IMG/VR virus record: IMGVR_UViG_3300047480_000545
Span: 62,001 to 126,000 of that record
DNA length: 64,000 bases
Origin: a virus
Direction: 5' to 3' (one strand)
The translations under genes and the position numbers were made by a program. The notes below the pieces were generated by a model. The model had not been told where the DNA came from, did no database searches, and worked only from the letters and a program-made list of their open reading frames with translations. This document shows positions 15,067-23,434 of this stretch, in pieces. Each line of letters opens with the position of its first letter. The first letter of the stretch is position 1.

Positions 15067-15393
15067 ATGATTAGAAAAAGTTCAAGAGGCGCAGAAGTAG
15101 ACTTTGAAAAGCTACAAATCGCACAAGAAACCACCATCGCGGTAGGCAACGTAAAAACAAATGCACGTGGCGACCAGTTGGGTAAAGGCGGAAAAATTGA
15201 AAAAACCGCAGACCAAATTGCTCGTGAGCATTACAACAAAAACAATCCAAAGGCAGTAAAAAAAGCATCTATCAAAGTTGATAATGCAAAAGAAGAATTG
15301 CCAGTCGGTCTTGAACCACAGCCAACTAAAAAATACACTCCCGCTCCAGCACCAACATTTGCGGAAAACTTTGACAATAATAACGAGGAATAA
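15067..15393 (+). CDS. hypothetical, lysine- and proline-rich protein (108 aa)
   Basis: N-terminal KSSRGAEVDFEKL and a middle part VGNVKTNARGDQLGKGGKIEKTADQIAREHY, then a disordered Pro-rich tail (KKYTPAPAPTFAENF). The NARGD pattern recurs in marine T4-like phages beside capsid or chaperonin genes. Start at 15067 follows GAGGAATA. It may be a virion or assembly protein. Confidence 0.65.
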   Translation: MIRKSSRGAEVDFEKLQIAQETTIAVGNVKTNARGDQLGKGGKIEKTADQIAREHYNKNNPKAVKKASIKVDNAKEELPVGLEPQPTKKYTPAPAPTFAENFDNNNEE

Positions 15394-15394
15394 T

Positions 15395-15718
15395 ATGAGA
15401 ACGTTGCGACCACTCGGAAACAATATTATTCTAATCAACCTAGACCATGGCGAAAGAAAAACTGCTAATGGTTTGATCATCATAGATGACAGCACCACCG
15501 ATGCGGGTGAGCGTGGCATTCGTGCTAGATGGGCAGAAGTGTATGCTGTTGGACCAGAACAAAAAGATGTCAGTGTCGGTCAGTGGGTTCTTATGGACCA
15601 TGGACGATGGAGTGTCGGGCAAAACCTAGACTTGGGCGAAACAGAAATTCGTTTTTGGTTGGGTGACCCAAATGGTATTCTTGGTGTAAGCGAAACCAAG
15701 CCAGACGAGGTGAAATAA
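15395..15718 (+). CDS. gp31/GroES-like co-chaperonin
   Basis: A 107-residue protein with the GroES layout: N-terminal RPLGNNIILINLD, a mobile-loop region HGERKTANGLIIIDD with the GLII hydrophobic tripeptide that docks on GroEL, then RWAEVYAVGPEQKDVSVGQWVLMDHGR and a C-terminal strand. T4 gp31 (about 111 residues) replaces GroES for folding the major capsid protein. The same job is likely here. GAGGAATAAT precedes the ATG; the stop overlaps the next start. Confidence 0.88.
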   Translation: MRTLRPLGNNIILINLDHGERKTANGLIIIDDSTTDAGERGIRARWAEVYAVGPEQKDVSVGQWVLMDHGRWSVGQNLDLGETEIRFWLGDPNGILGVSETKPDEVK

Positions 15719-15933
15719 TGGCAGATACTTCCAAGGAAGACCGTATCGTATTTGGACTTGACGATGCAACCCCAGTTACAATTGACGCTGCAACTAAACG
15801 CAGAATGGAAATGTGGGAAAGCCTGAACCGAAAAATCGCAAAACTGCCAGAGGCATTCGCAACTATCAGAACCCTTCTAGCAGTAAATATATTCGCACAG
15901 CTTTTTTTGGCTGTAGTAATCTTTTACAAATAA
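15718..15933 (+). CDS. small tail-anchored membrane protein (71 aa)
   Basis: Charged N-terminal 45 residues then one C-terminal membrane helix (VNIFAQLFLAVVIFYK). Start ATG shares its A with the co-chaperonin stop codon (TAATG). Unknown. Confidence 0.65.
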   Translation: MADTSKEDRIVFGLDDATPVTIDAATKRRMEMWESLNRKIAKLPEAFATIRTLLAVNIFAQLFLAVVIFYK

Positions 15934-15942
15934 TAGGATAGT

Positions 15943-16407
15943 ATGAGCAATCTTGTTGACTACGCAAAGCGAGAATTGGATATTCTCAATCTTGGAACCG
16001 ATGACCGCACTGGTGAAGGTATGGACTTTCATATGCGTGACCATATCCTTCGCATGGTAGAAATGTTTGCAGAAGAAGGACATTCGGGATTCAGTGCATC
16101 ATATGCACTATCAATTTTGAAACGTGTTCTTGCATACAACCCACTTACGCCTCTTACTGGAAATGACGATGAGTGGAATGAAGTTGGACACGGAGTGTTT
16201 CAGAACCGCCGCGCATCTAACGTGTTCAAAGAAAACGGGCAAGCCTATTGGATGGATGGCATTGTGTTCTGGGAATGGTATGAAGATGAAAATGGAGAAA
16301 AGTACAAGTCTTACTTTACTTCACGAGACAGTCGGGTAAACATCGAATCGTTTCCTTGGACTATGCCAGAAACACCAGAATATAAAGAAGCTGACCCAAA
16401 CCGATGA
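15943..16407 (+). CDS. conserved phage protein (154 aa)
   Basis: Contains GHSGFSASYALSILKRVLAYNPLTPLTGNDDEW and a later WMDGIVFWEW. This combination (SGFSAxx...PLTPLTGxDDEW) is a widespread phage protein family of unknown function. ATGA-coupled to the next gene. Confidence 0.78.
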   Translation: MSNLVDYAKRELDILNLGTDDRTGEGMDFHMRDHILRMVEMFAEEGHSGFSASYALSILKRVLAYNPLTPLTGNDDEWNEVGHGVFQNRRASNVFKENGQAYWMDGIVFWEWYEDENGEKYKSYFTSRDSRVNIESFPWTMPETPEYKEADPNR

Positions 16408-16835
16408 TTGATGAAGAAACAAAACGTGACATTGAATGGCGTAGTTCAATCGATGTAGTTGAAAAGAACGTGGTTGAACTATGCCCACAATGCAAGGGCA
16501 TAGGAACCATAACTAAAGAAGAATTAGTAGACTATCACAGAAACGACTACGAAACAATACGGTCTGAATGTAAGTTTTGTCTTGGAGACGGACGAGTTGT
16601 AGTAGTAACAAAAGAACTAATCTTTTCGAAACCAACACCAAAACGAAACATAGTTCCTTATGTTTCATGCCAAGGCGATAAGTTTGCCGAGAAAAGAAAA
16701 ACTTTTGGTATCAAGTTAGATTTGCGAAACAAATCACTTGAGAAAAAATATCCAGAACTTGAACAACTTACATATGAACACTACGATAAGTTAGTGGAAC
16801 AATATTACGCACTTGATCTTCTCAAAGAAAAGTGA
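16404..16835 (+). CDS. DnaJ-type zinc-finger protein (143 aa)
   Basis: Two CxxCxGxG-like halves, CPQCKGIG and CKFCLGDGR, as in the DnaJ central zinc finger, without a J domain. C-terminal half is helical and charged. Could act as a folding or nucleic-acid binding factor. Ends 40 bases before the clamp loader; the promoter -10 begins at the end of this gene. Confidence 0.75.
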   Translation: MIDEETKRDIEWRSSIDVVEKNVVELCPQCKGIGTITKEELVDYHRNDYETIRSECKFCLGDGRVVVVTKELIFSKPTPKRNIVPYVSCQGDKFAEKRKTFGIKLDLRNKSLEKKYPELEQLTYEHYDKLVEQYYALDLLKEK

Positions 16836-16841
16836 TATACT
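16813..16841 (+). promoter_or_regulatory. sigma70-type promoter for clamp loader
   Basis: TTGATC, 17 bases, TATACT followed by CTGTAAA as in other promoters of this window. The -35 is imperfect. Confidence 0.5.
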
Positions 16842-16874
16842 CTGTAAAATCAATCATCAACAAACGAGATAAAA

Positions 16875-17807
16875 ATGAGAGAACTCTGGACCGAAAAATA
16901 TCGCCCACAGACATTAGAGGATTACGTATTCCGTGATGAAAAGCAAAAGCATCAGGTAAAGAATTGGGTCAAGTCTGGTGCAGTTCCACACCTTCTATTC
17001 TCTGGTGCAGCGGGAACTGGTAAGACCACTCTTGCGAAAATCCTTCTCAACGAACTTGGCGTAGATGGTGGCGACATTATGATTATCAACGCCTCTAACG
17101 AAAACAACGTTGACACTATGAGAAACAAAATCAGTGGGTTTGCTGGCTCACTTCCATTCTCTGGTGATTTCAAGTATGTTCTGCTTGATGAGGCTGATTA
17201 CCTCACTCAAAACGCACAAGCAATTCTTCGTAATATGATGGAAACATATTCGTCAACCTGTCGTTTCATTCTTACCTGTAACTATCCAAACAAAGTTATT
17301 CCTGCTCTACATTCTCGTTGTCAGGGTTTTCATATCGCCAAACTAGACCAGACTGAGTTCACAGTTCGTATTGCAACCATTCTCTTGGAAGAAGGTATTA
17401 CGTTTCAACCAGATGACCTTGACGTATACGTAAAGTCAACCTATCCAGACTTGCGCAAATGCATTGGAATGGTTCAACAGAACGTAGTTGATGGAAAGCT
17501 ACAAGAACCAAGTTCTGGTGAAGGTGGCGAAAGTGATTGGGTTCTAGAATATGTAGCACTCTTCCAACTTGGAAAAGTTGCTGATGCCCGTAAAATGATT
17601 GTTGAGAAAGCACGTCCAGAAGAATATGAAGGTGTGTTTCGTAAGCTATATGAGAACTTGGATTGGTTTGGCGAAGATACCAAAACAAAGGGCAGAGCAT
17701 TGCTATGTATTCGTGATGGGTTGGTAAATCATTCACTCGTTGCAGACCCAGAAATCAACCTAAGTGCAACTCTTCTTGAACTTCAATACATTGCAGGACA
17801 GTCATAA
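16875..17807 (+). CDS. 44: sliding clamp loader ATPase (gp44-like)
   Basis: A 310-residue AAA+ protein of T4 gp44/RFC type (gp44 has 319). Walker A is GAAGTGKT (44-51), Walker B LLDEAD (103-108), arginine-finger motif SRC (147-149), sensor segment LTCNY; the N-terminus has EKYRPQTL, typical of RFC. It opens the sliding clamp and loads it on primed DNA. No gp62 partner was recognised adjacent; the following genes are unrelated. ACGAGATAAAA precedes the ATG. Confidence 0.93.
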   Translation: MRELWTEKYRPQTLEDYVFRDEKQKHQVKNWVKSGAVPHLLFSGAAGTGKTTLAKILLNELGVDGGDIMIINASNENNVDTMRNKISGFAGSLPFSGDFKYVLLDEADYLTQNAQAILRNMMETYSSTCRFILTCNYPNKVIPALHSRCQGFHIAKLDQTEFTVRIATILLEEGITFQPDDLDVYVKSTYPDLRKCIGMVQQNVVDGKLQEPSSGEGGESDWVLEYVALFQLGKVADARKMIVEKARPEEYEGVFRKLYENLDWFGEDTKTKGRALLCIRDGLVNHSLVADPEINLSATLLELQYIAGQS

Positions 17808-18211
17808 TGGACTACGAACCAAAACGGATTATTATGCCAGAATGGTATGATGAATACGAGTTGATGCTACATCGGGAGTTGGCAGCATTTTCTATAAATT
17901 TGGATGGACCAAATCCATTCAGGAAAACCGTATCTGAAACGGTAGGAATCAAGATAGTTTTGAATGACACAAATGATTTGCCATTTGTCGTGAAACATTT
18001 TGAAGAAAAAATAACGGATGGATTTGAAGAAACCGTAATCATAGGCGACCCTGCTTCTCATGGATATGGTTTTGAAATTCTTGACAGGCTGGTTGATGAA
18101 AGCAAATATACCTGTCGTTATATACGCAACAAAGAATGGATCATCTTTATGATAAATATTGATGATAATAAAAACCTTTATATTGAAGATGGGAAATTTT
18201 TATTAAAATGA
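17807..18211 (+). CDS. hypothetical protein (134 aa)
   Basis: Follows the clamp loader with a TAATG overlap, the position gp62 has in T4, but no similarity to gp62 is visible. Acidic alpha/beta protein ending KNLYIEDGKFLLK. Could be a diverged partner; unproven. Confidence 0.65.
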   Translation: MDYEPKRIIMPEWYDEYELMLHRELAAFSINLDGPNPFRKTVSETVGIKIVLNDTNDLPFVVKHFEEKITDGFEETVIIGDPASHGYGFEILDRLVDESKYTCRYIRNKEWIIFMINIDDNKNLYIEDGKFLLK

Positions 18212-18918
18212 TAGATAGATTTGAAGAAGACGGGTTTCTTATACAGGAACGAGTATTTGATGACAATACTATAGATGCCCTCTCATCGTATTGCGATACC
18301 CTTCGTCCACAGCGTGGACATGACAAGAATAAAAAATGGAAGGGCTGGAAAGAAACTGACCAACTAAACGATCCATATAGTGTTGATTGGGCATACTATT
18401 GGACAGATGATGCTGTATCACCAGAAGTCGATATAGTAAAAAATAGATTGACACCAATCGCAGATGCAGTCATTGGCGAAAACAAATGGACTTGGTATCA
18501 TGTAGATTTTATAGTTCTATACCCAGGAATGAATTTTATTCGTCCTCATATTGACACTCCATATCGTTTCAAGGAGTTCAAATATACCAATCAACACCTT
18601 GGTCTTCAATTTATGGTCCCACTGACCAATGTAAATGAAATGAACGGCGCGACTGGTTATGTGCCGAATACTCACAAATATACAATTGATAGTACGTCAA
18701 TTGACAAATCATGGGACACCTTCTTTCTAGACAACTACAAGCAGTTTGTCGCACCGAAAGGAAGTATAATATCATGGAATCCACGTTTGCTACATAGCAC
18801 CATGCCGAACCATTCAAATGAAATACGAAAGCTGCTGCTACTACACGCATCAGAACATCAAACAGCAAGAAGACTTAGAACAGTTGACGCTACAACCAAT
18901 CCAAGTCTAAGAAACTAA
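18208..18918 (+). CDS. PhyH-family 2-oxoglutarate/Fe(II) dioxygenase
   Basis: A 236-residue dioxygenase of the phytanoyl-CoA hydroxylase family. Metal triad H114-x-D116 (in PHIDTP) and H196 (in LLHSTMPN); Arg207 would bind 2-oxoglutarate. It hydroxylates an unknown small molecule, lipid or nucleotide. These are frequent auxiliary genes of marine T4-like phages. ATGA-coupled to the upstream gene. Confidence 0.87.
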   Translation: MIDRFEEDGFLIQERVFDDNTIDALSSYCDTLRPQRGHDKNKKWKGWKETDQLNDPYSVDWAYYWTDDAVSPEVDIVKNRLTPIADAVIGENKWTWYHVDFIVLYPGMNFIRPHIDTPYRFKEFKYTNQHLGLQFMVPLTNVNEMNGATGYVPNTHKYTIDSTSIDKSWDTFFLDNYKQFVAPKGSIISWNPRLLHSTMPNHSNEIRKLLLLHASEHQTARRLRTVDATTNPSLRN

Positions 18919-18929
18919 CGGAAAATAAT

Positions 18930-19253
18930 ATGGCACAAAAAGCATACATCGTAATACAACACTCATACATTCCAGCACCTGGCGTAAATACAAGCGTCAA
19001 GGGTTGGGCAGAAGCAGAAAACTCACAGCAAATGATTGAAACCATTTTCTTTGTAACACGTATTCGTAAACGTTGGTGGCAAACTGCAACCACCATTTTG
19101 AATATCACAGACACCAAGATTGAAAAAAACTCTGCTGACACAACAGACTTCAACCAAATCATCAACCATGTCAAAATGAAATACCCAGATAGATTTGCTG
19201 GCTTCATTCAAGAATGTGTTAGAGAAGGTCTAGCTCCTACGTTTACGCTATGA
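18930..19253 (+). CDS. hypothetical protein (107 aa)
   Basis: Beta-rich N-terminal (AYIVIQHSYIPAPGVNT) then Arg/Trp-rich IRKRWWQTAT and a helical end. Coupled by ATGA to the secreted lyase. Unknown. Confidence 0.62.
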   Translation: MAQKAYIVIQHSYIPAPGVNTSVKGWAEAENSQQMIETIFFVTRIRKRWWQTATTILNITDTKIEKNSADTTDFNQIINHVKMKYPDRFAGFIQECVREGLAPTFTL

Positions 19254-20062
19254 AAAAACTTCTTCTAGTATTTTCTCTACTGTTTGCAACTTTAGTTCAA
19301 GCTGGAACTATTGACGAACTTCCAGTAGATGAACATCGCGGCAAATGGTTTCAGACTATTGACCTAGATGCACAAGATTACGCATATGATGTTGTATCCG
19401 ACACAAAGAGAAAGGGTGCAACCGCTCTACGATTTGAATTGCGTGATGGCGATTGCTATACTGCATATCCAGAAAACCCATCACAGGGTTGGAATGATTG
19501 CACGTTAGATAGAGAACGGTCAGAAGTAAGAGAACGTTGGAACCCACCACTAGATAAAAGTGTTTGGTATGCGTTCAGTGTTTATATTCCAGCCGACTAT
19601 GAACCTATGTATCCAAAGCAGATATTTTTTCAGTGGCATGCTGGTCCTGCTCCTTCGATATATTATCATTTGAATAAAAATAACTTCAATATTGATATTC
19701 TCGGAAAAGTAGGTGAAACCACCACACAATATACTCTCGGAAAAGATGTCTTGACGCTAGGACAATGGCATGACTTTGAAGTCAATATTGTTTGGAGTGG
19801 TGACGCGCAATCTGGTAGAATGATTACCTATGTTGATGGCAAGAAAGTAGTTGATTATGCTGGCGTAACACTGCCACCAGATGTATACAAAGATATGCAG
19901 AATGGCGCAAAGACACCAGAAGTGAAGTTTGGTATATATCGGTCGCACTTGTTTAGATGGACAGAAGATAGACCGCATCCAACTCATGTGATTTACTTTG
20001 ATGAGTATCGCCGTGGATTTTATCAAGACGAAGTTGATTTGGATAATTACAGTGGCGACTGA
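19250..20062 (+). CDS. secreted polysaccharide lyase-like protein
   Basis: A 270-residue protein with a signal peptide (MKKLLLVFSLLFATLVQA, cut before Gly19). The body is a jelly-roll: ERSEVRERW, WYAFSVYIPADYEP, IFFQWH, GQWHDFEVNIVWS, GRMITYVDGKKVVDY, VKFGIYRS. This is the pattern of the heparin-lyase/alginate-lyase-like Polysacc_lyase family. It would be exported through Sec to degrade acidic polysaccharide (host capsule or matrix). As a free secreted enzyme, not a tailspike, this is unusual. Confidence 0.82.
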   Translation: MKKLLLVFSLLFATLVQAGTIDELPVDEHRGKWFQTIDLDAQDYAYDVVSDTKRKGATALRFELRDGDCYTAYPENPSQGWNDCTLDRERSEVRERWNPPLDKSVWYAFSVYIPADYEPMYPKQIFFQWHAGPAPSIYYHLNKNNFNIDILGKVGETTTQYTLGKDVLTLGQWHDFEVNIVWSGDAQSGRMITYVDGKKVVDYAGVTLPPDVYKDMQNGAKTPEVKFGIYRSHLFRWTEDRPHPTHVIYFDEYRRGFYQDEVDLDNYSGD

Positions 20063-20064
20063 TT

Positions 20065-20355
20065 ATGAAATTAGACCTACATGGGTTTCCAATACATGAT
20101 GCTTGGAAAGAATACCGCAGAGTAACACAAGAAAGTTACTGGAAAGACAAAAAATACATCGTTGTTATTACGGGTATGGGTCAGATGCAAATGCAGTTTC
20201 ATCACTGGGTTTCGTCTGACCCTTATGCTTTGAAATGCGAACAACTCAATGAGGGTGCTTGGAAGGTTCATATCAAGAAAAGAACTCAGATCGTTGTTTC
20301 CAATCCAGAACCTACCATAAATCTTTCGCCCCTTCTCAACAAATACAAAAAATAA
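20065..20355 (+). CDS. Smr-domain protein (96 aa)
   Basis: LDLHGFPIHDAW near the N-terminus and YIVVITGMGQM match the LDLHG...TGxG core of the Smr (small MutS-related) nuclease/ligand domain. Here it stands alone. Smr domains nick branched DNA or cut mRNA on stalled ribosomes. Closely follows the lyase gene. Confidence 0.75.
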   Translation: MKLDLHGFPIHDAWKEYRRVTQESYWKDKKYIVVITGMGQMQMQFHHWVSSDPYALKCEQLNEGAWKVHIKKRTQIVVSNPEPTINLSPLLNKYKK

Positions 20356-20358
20356 GTA

Positions 20359-20387
20359 TTGACAATCCCACCGAATCACTCTATACA
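20359..20387 (+). promoter_or_regulatory. CGAATCA-class early promoter
   Basis: TTGACA, 7 bases, CGAATCA, CTC, TATACA. Confidence 0.85.
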
Positions 20388-20412
20388 TATACTGTAACAG
20401 AGAGGGAATGAC

Positions 20413-20658
20413 ATGACCGCTGCACTTTCTACTCGCGCTATCAAAGCTGTTGAAGTTCTCAAAAACGGTGGTGAGTTTCGCTACGCTCTTGAAACCGACC
20501 CCTACACCAAACGCACCCAGTTCAAAGCCCGCCTTCTGATGAAAGGGAAAACAGTCAAAGGTTTCGGCCATGCTGTGTTCTCGGAACTTCGCCCGATGCT
20601 GGTTCCGACTGCTGCTGGAACTTCTGTCTCCACCTACTACACTCTGTCGGAGGTCTGA
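20413..20658 (+). CDS. hypothetical early protein (81 aa)
   Basis: Basic, begins MTAALSTRAIKAVEVLKNGGEF. GAGAGGGAATGAC precedes the ATG. First gene of the 20.4-37 kb early region. No family recognised. Confidence 0.68.
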   Translation: MTAALSTRAIKAVEVLKNGGEFRYALETDPYTKRTQFKARLLMKGKTVKGFGHAVFSELRPMLVPTAAGTSVSTYYTLSEV

Positions 20659-20659
20659 T

Positions 20660-20836
20660 ATGAAAGCATTGCTCAATCATCCTCACACGGTTTTCAAAAA
20701 TCGTGCTGCTGCGGAAGAAACATGTCGGCTGATGGAGCCGAATGAATATCGTATCAAAGAAGACCCAACTGGAACTGGAAAGTGTCTGGTTGAGATTCTT
20801 GACGAAGATGATGGAATGGTTTTAGGGTATCTCTAA
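20660..20836 (+). CDS. hypothetical protein (58 aa)
   Basis: Begins one base after the previous stop (TGATATG) with GGAGG upstream in the coding end. Fold guess: helix (RAAAEETCRLM) and beta hairpin (KCLVEILDEDDGMVLGYL). Confidence 0.6.
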   Translation: MKALLNHPHTVFKNRAAAEETCRLMEPNEYRIKEDPTGTGKCLVEILDEDDGMVLGYL

Positions 20837-20843
20837 AAACTTC

Positions 20844-20872
20844 TTGACATTCAGATCGAATGGTAGTATAAG
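20844..20872 (+). promoter_or_regulatory. sigma70-type promoter, CGAATCA variant
   Basis: TTGACA, 17 bases containing CGAATGG at the usual position, TATAAG. Confidence 0.75.
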
Positions 20873-20897
20873 AATAATGAAGAGAAAAGGAAAATGA

Positions 20898-21482
20898 ATG
20901 TCAGAAAAAGTAATCTTCACCGACTGTGACGGTGTGATTCTAGATTGGGAGAAATCCTTCCAAAAGTGGATGGTCCAACATGGATATGTGCATGTTGATG
21001 CAAATCAATATGCGATTGACAAACAGTTCGGTATTCCCCGTGATTTGGGGAAACAGTTGGTTCGCCAGTTCAATGAAAGTGCTTGGATGGGTGAATTAGA
21101 AGCATTTCGTGGTGCTCGTGCTGGTATTGCTCGGTTGGTAGAAGCAGGATATCAGTTTGTGGTAATCACCTCGCTCAGTCTTGACCCCGCAGCAAAACAT
21201 GCCCGTCAGCGGAACCTTGAAGAAGTGTTTGGAAAAGGATGGCTGAAAGAACTAGTGTGCCTTGATACTGGTGCAGACAAAGATGAAGTCCTTGCCGAAT
21301 ACATCAAGAAATACGAAGGTGTAAAATACTGGGTTGAAGACAAATGGGAAAACGCCCTAGTTGGCGCTGACCTTGGTCTTACCACCTTCTTGGTTGAACA
21401 CGGTCACAACAAAAACGAAAGTGATGACCGTATTCTTGCCCTGCACGATATGAACGAAGTGGCTGACAAAATCTTGGCATAA
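20898..21482 (+). CDS. HAD-superfamily 5'-nucleotidase-like phosphatase
   Basis: A 194-residue haloacid dehalogenase: motif I DCDGVILDW (nucleophile Asp9, acid Asp11), motif II VVITSL, motif IV EDKWENA. The layout resembles 5'(3')-deoxyribonucleotidases of phages. It would dephosphorylate nucleotides. Own promoter and AGAAAAGGAAAATGA before the start. Confidence 0.83.
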   Translation: MSEKVIFTDCDGVILDWEKSFQKWMVQHGYVHVDANQYAIDKQFGIPRDLGKQLVRQFNESAWMGELEAFRGARAGIARLVEAGYQFVVITSLSLDPAAKHARQRNLEEVFGKGWLKELVCLDTGADKDEVLAEYIKKYEGVKYWVEDKWENALVGADLGLTTFLVEHGHNKNESDDRILALHDMNEVADKILA

Positions 21483-21487
21483 ACTCC

Positions 21488-21516
21488 TTGACATCTGTTG
21501 CGAATCAGCTTATACA
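21488..21516 (+). promoter_or_regulatory. CGAATCA-class early promoter
   Basis: TTGACA, 7 bases, CGAATCA, GCT, TATACA. Confidence 0.85.
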
Positions 21517-21543
21517 TAACCTGTAAGCAAAAGAGAGAAGATC

Positions 21544-21906
21544 ATGGCCCGCGAAACCAAAGCAGAGAGAAATGCCCGATACGCTAAAAAAGCAGAAGAA
21601 CTGTTGGAACAGTCCAAGGCGGAATATCCAACTTTTCTGATGACTACTCTGGAACGCGCAACCAACATGAACTACGAGATTGAAGTTCGTAATGGTGAGT
21701 TTTTGGTGGTTGATCGGGATGATCACGAAAATCGTTTTGTTCTGTCTCTCCAATATACGGAGAAAAGCCACTCCACTTTGACTGAAATGGACTGGACTTT
21801 GGAATCCAAGGAAAACGAAGCGCGTGAACGTGAACGTAAACGTCAAATTCGCAAGAATGCGTTAGCAAAGTTGACTGCTGAAGAACGCGCTGAACTGAAT
21901 CTCTGA
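21544..21906 (+). CDS. hypothetical charged protein (120 aa)
   Basis: Both ends are highly charged helices (MARETKAERNARYAKKAEEL and ARERERKRQIRKNALAKL), with a small beta core. Likely coiled or nucleic-acid associated. Unknown. Followed by a gene of similar composition. Confidence 0.68.
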   Translation: MARETKAERNARYAKKAEELLEQSKAEYPTFLMTTLERATNMNYEIEVRNGEFLVVDRDDHENRFVLSLQYTEKSHSTLTEMDWTLESKENEARERERKRQIRKNALAKLTAEERAELNL

Positions 21907-21917
21907 AAGGAAACCAA

Positions 21918-22310
21918 ATGGGTATGGCTCGTAATGTTGAAGGCGAATGGTTGGTTCGTGACGAGTTTGAAGTAAGCCGCTACGACTTTGAAGGCACTGC
22001 TGCTGAAATCAAAGCCAACATAGATTTGGTGGTGGATAAAGCCCGTGCCAAAGGTATGGTTGACGAAGGCACGTTTGATATGACGACTGTTCGTGGTGGT
22101 TATTACGATGATGACTACGAACTGAAAATCACGTATTACTTTGATCGGACTGAAACCGACAAAGAAAAAGCTGCTCGTGAAAAAGCCGAAGCCAAACGGA
22201 AAGAAGATGCTGCCGCCAAACGTAAAGCTGCCGCCGAAAAAAAGAAACTGAAAAAAGATGCGGAATACGTTGAGTTTCTGCGTTTGAAAGAAAAGTTTGG
22301 TGAACTGTAA
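21918..22310 (+). CDS. hypothetical protein with Lys/Ala coiled tail (130 aa)
   Basis: Small N-terminal domain and a long Ala/Lys/Glu helix from about residue 78, ending LRLKEKFGEL. The next protein ends YERLKDQFGED, so both share a C-terminal peptide. AAAGGAAACCAA precedes the ATG. Confidence 0.65.
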   Translation: MGMARNVEGEWLVRDEFEVSRYDFEGTAAEIKANIDLVVDKARAKGMVDEGTFDMTTVRGGYYDDDYELKITYYFDRTETDKEKAAREKAEAKRKEDAAAKRKAAAEKKKLKKDAEYVEFLRLKEKFGEL

Positions 22311-22693
22311 TGAAAAAGATGATTCGTGTTCCTGTTGGTGCCACTGCTACGGTAAAGACGTATCATGGTAGCACCACAGAATACCTTGACTATGGGTATT
22401 ACCATCATACTCTTTATCCCACGAGTTCCCTGAAAAATCTTATCAACGAACTGGTATGTCTTCAGACGGAACATCGCGACCGATACCAAAAGATGGGATT
22501 TGAAGAAAGGCGCGATTGCGGTTGCTATCACGATTGTTCTTGCGGCCCTTCTTATGTCCTATATGGTGAGCGTTATGAAACCGATGTTGAATACGAGTTT
22601 CGGTTGAGGGATGAAGAACGCAAGCGTATTCAAAAAGAAGAAAACGACAGAACATTATATGAAAGGTTGAAAGACCAGTTCGGAGAGGATTGA
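22310..22693 (+). CDS. hypothetical protein with Cys/His cluster (127 aa)
   Basis: Contains RRDCGCYHDCSCGPSY, a possible metal site, and a charged helical C-terminus ending YERLKDQFGED like the upstream product. TAATG coupling with the upstream gene. The stop is in the next -35. Confidence 0.65.
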   Translation: MKKMIRVPVGATATVKTYHGSTTEYLDYGYYHHTLYPTSSLKNLINELVCLQTEHRDRYQKMGFEERRDCGCYHDCSCGPSYVLYGERYETDVEYEFRLRDEERKRIQKEENDRTLYERLKDQFGED

Positions 22694-22716
22694 CATTCTC
22701 TCCGAATCACTATAAG
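22690..22716 (+). promoter_or_regulatory. CGAATCA-class promoter, short spacer
   Basis: TTGACA, 7 bases, CGAATCA, 1 base, TATAAG: the spacer is 15 instead of 17. The motif keeps its distance from the -35, not the -10. Stop of the upstream gene at 22691-22693. Confidence 0.6.
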
Positions 22717-22782
22717 AATAGAGTAACAACAAAGAAGCCAAATAGACAAAGGTCCGTATGTCTTCAAATACAAGGTCGTAAA

Positions 22783-22974
22783 ATGACACTCTTTCGCTAC
22801 AAGAAAAATGGATTGCTCTATACTATTACCACGAATGGTCGGGGTAGTGGCCATAAGGCGCATCCATACAAACACACAGTTGAGATTGGCGTGTTGTTCA
22901 ATAGTCATTCTCGTTACCGTGATTTCAAGTCTAATATGACGATGAATGATTTTGAAGTGGTGGCAGAACAGTAA
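22783..22974 (+). CDS. hypothetical basic protein (63 aa)
   Basis: Begins MTLFRYKKNGLLYTITTNGRGSG; predicted beta-rich. The 5' leader from the promoter is unusually long (about 60 bases). No family recognised. Confidence 0.6.
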   Translation: MTLFRYKKNGLLYTITTNGRGSGHKAHPYKHTVEIGVLFNSHSRYRDFKSNMTMNDFEVVAEQ

Positions 22975-22981
22975 ATTCGTC

Positions 22982-23010
22982 TTGACATTCAGGACGAATC
23001 ACTGTATACA
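22982..23010 (+). promoter_or_regulatory. CGAATCA-class early promoter
   Basis: TTGACA, 7 bases, CGAATCA, CTG, TATACA. Confidence 0.86.
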
Positions 23011-23036
23011 TATCCTGTAGCCAAGAGGGAAACGAT

Positions 23037-23249
23037 ATGACTGACTTCACCGATGCCGCCCGCCGCCAAGAAGTTGTTCGTCTTTCCGATGGCAGTGAGT
23101 GGACTATTCATTTGATTCCTGCTGGTTGTGATGGTTGGATTGATTCTGTCATCTGCGCCTATGGATGGACCGATAATGATTTGTTCTGGGACTTGAATGG
23201 TAATGCTCTTGGTCATGACGCTAACATTGTGGAGATTGTAGAATGCTGA
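23037..23249 (+). CDS. hypothetical protein (70 aa)
   Basis: Acidic, Trp-rich (DGSEWTIHLIPAGCDGWIDS; YGWTDNDLFWDLN). AAGAGGGAAACGAT precedes the ATG. Overlaps the next gene by 7 bases. Confidence 0.62.
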   Translation: MTDFTDAARRQEVVRLSDGSEWTIHLIPAGCDGWIDSVICAYGWTDNDLFWDLNGNALGHDANIVEIVEC

Positions 23250-23434
23250 AACTGTTCTTCCGTTCTTTCCTGCTTCGTCGTTTTGACAATGACTCCCTTT
23301 TTGAAACTCTTGATGTTCTTCAATCAAAACAGTTGATGGCGATTGATTCTGCGGTTGATCAAGCTGCTGCTGAGTTTATGATTCTTCGTGAACTGAAACG
23401 GCGCGGCGTCAAAACTCTGGATGGAGAAGTATGA
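23243..23434 (+). CDS. hypothetical helical protein (63 aa)
   Basis: Basic N-terminus (MLKLFFRSFLLRRF) and amphipathic helices. Coupled on both sides (ATGA with the next gene). Unknown. Confidence 0.58.
   Translation: MLKLFFRSFLLRRFDNDSLFETLDVLQSKQLMAIDSAVDQAAAEFMILRELKRRGVKTLDGEV

Noticed and set aside
17807-18211. gp62 clamp-loader small subunit by position
   Set aside because: The position fits but no recognisable similarity to gp62 was seen; left as hypothetical.
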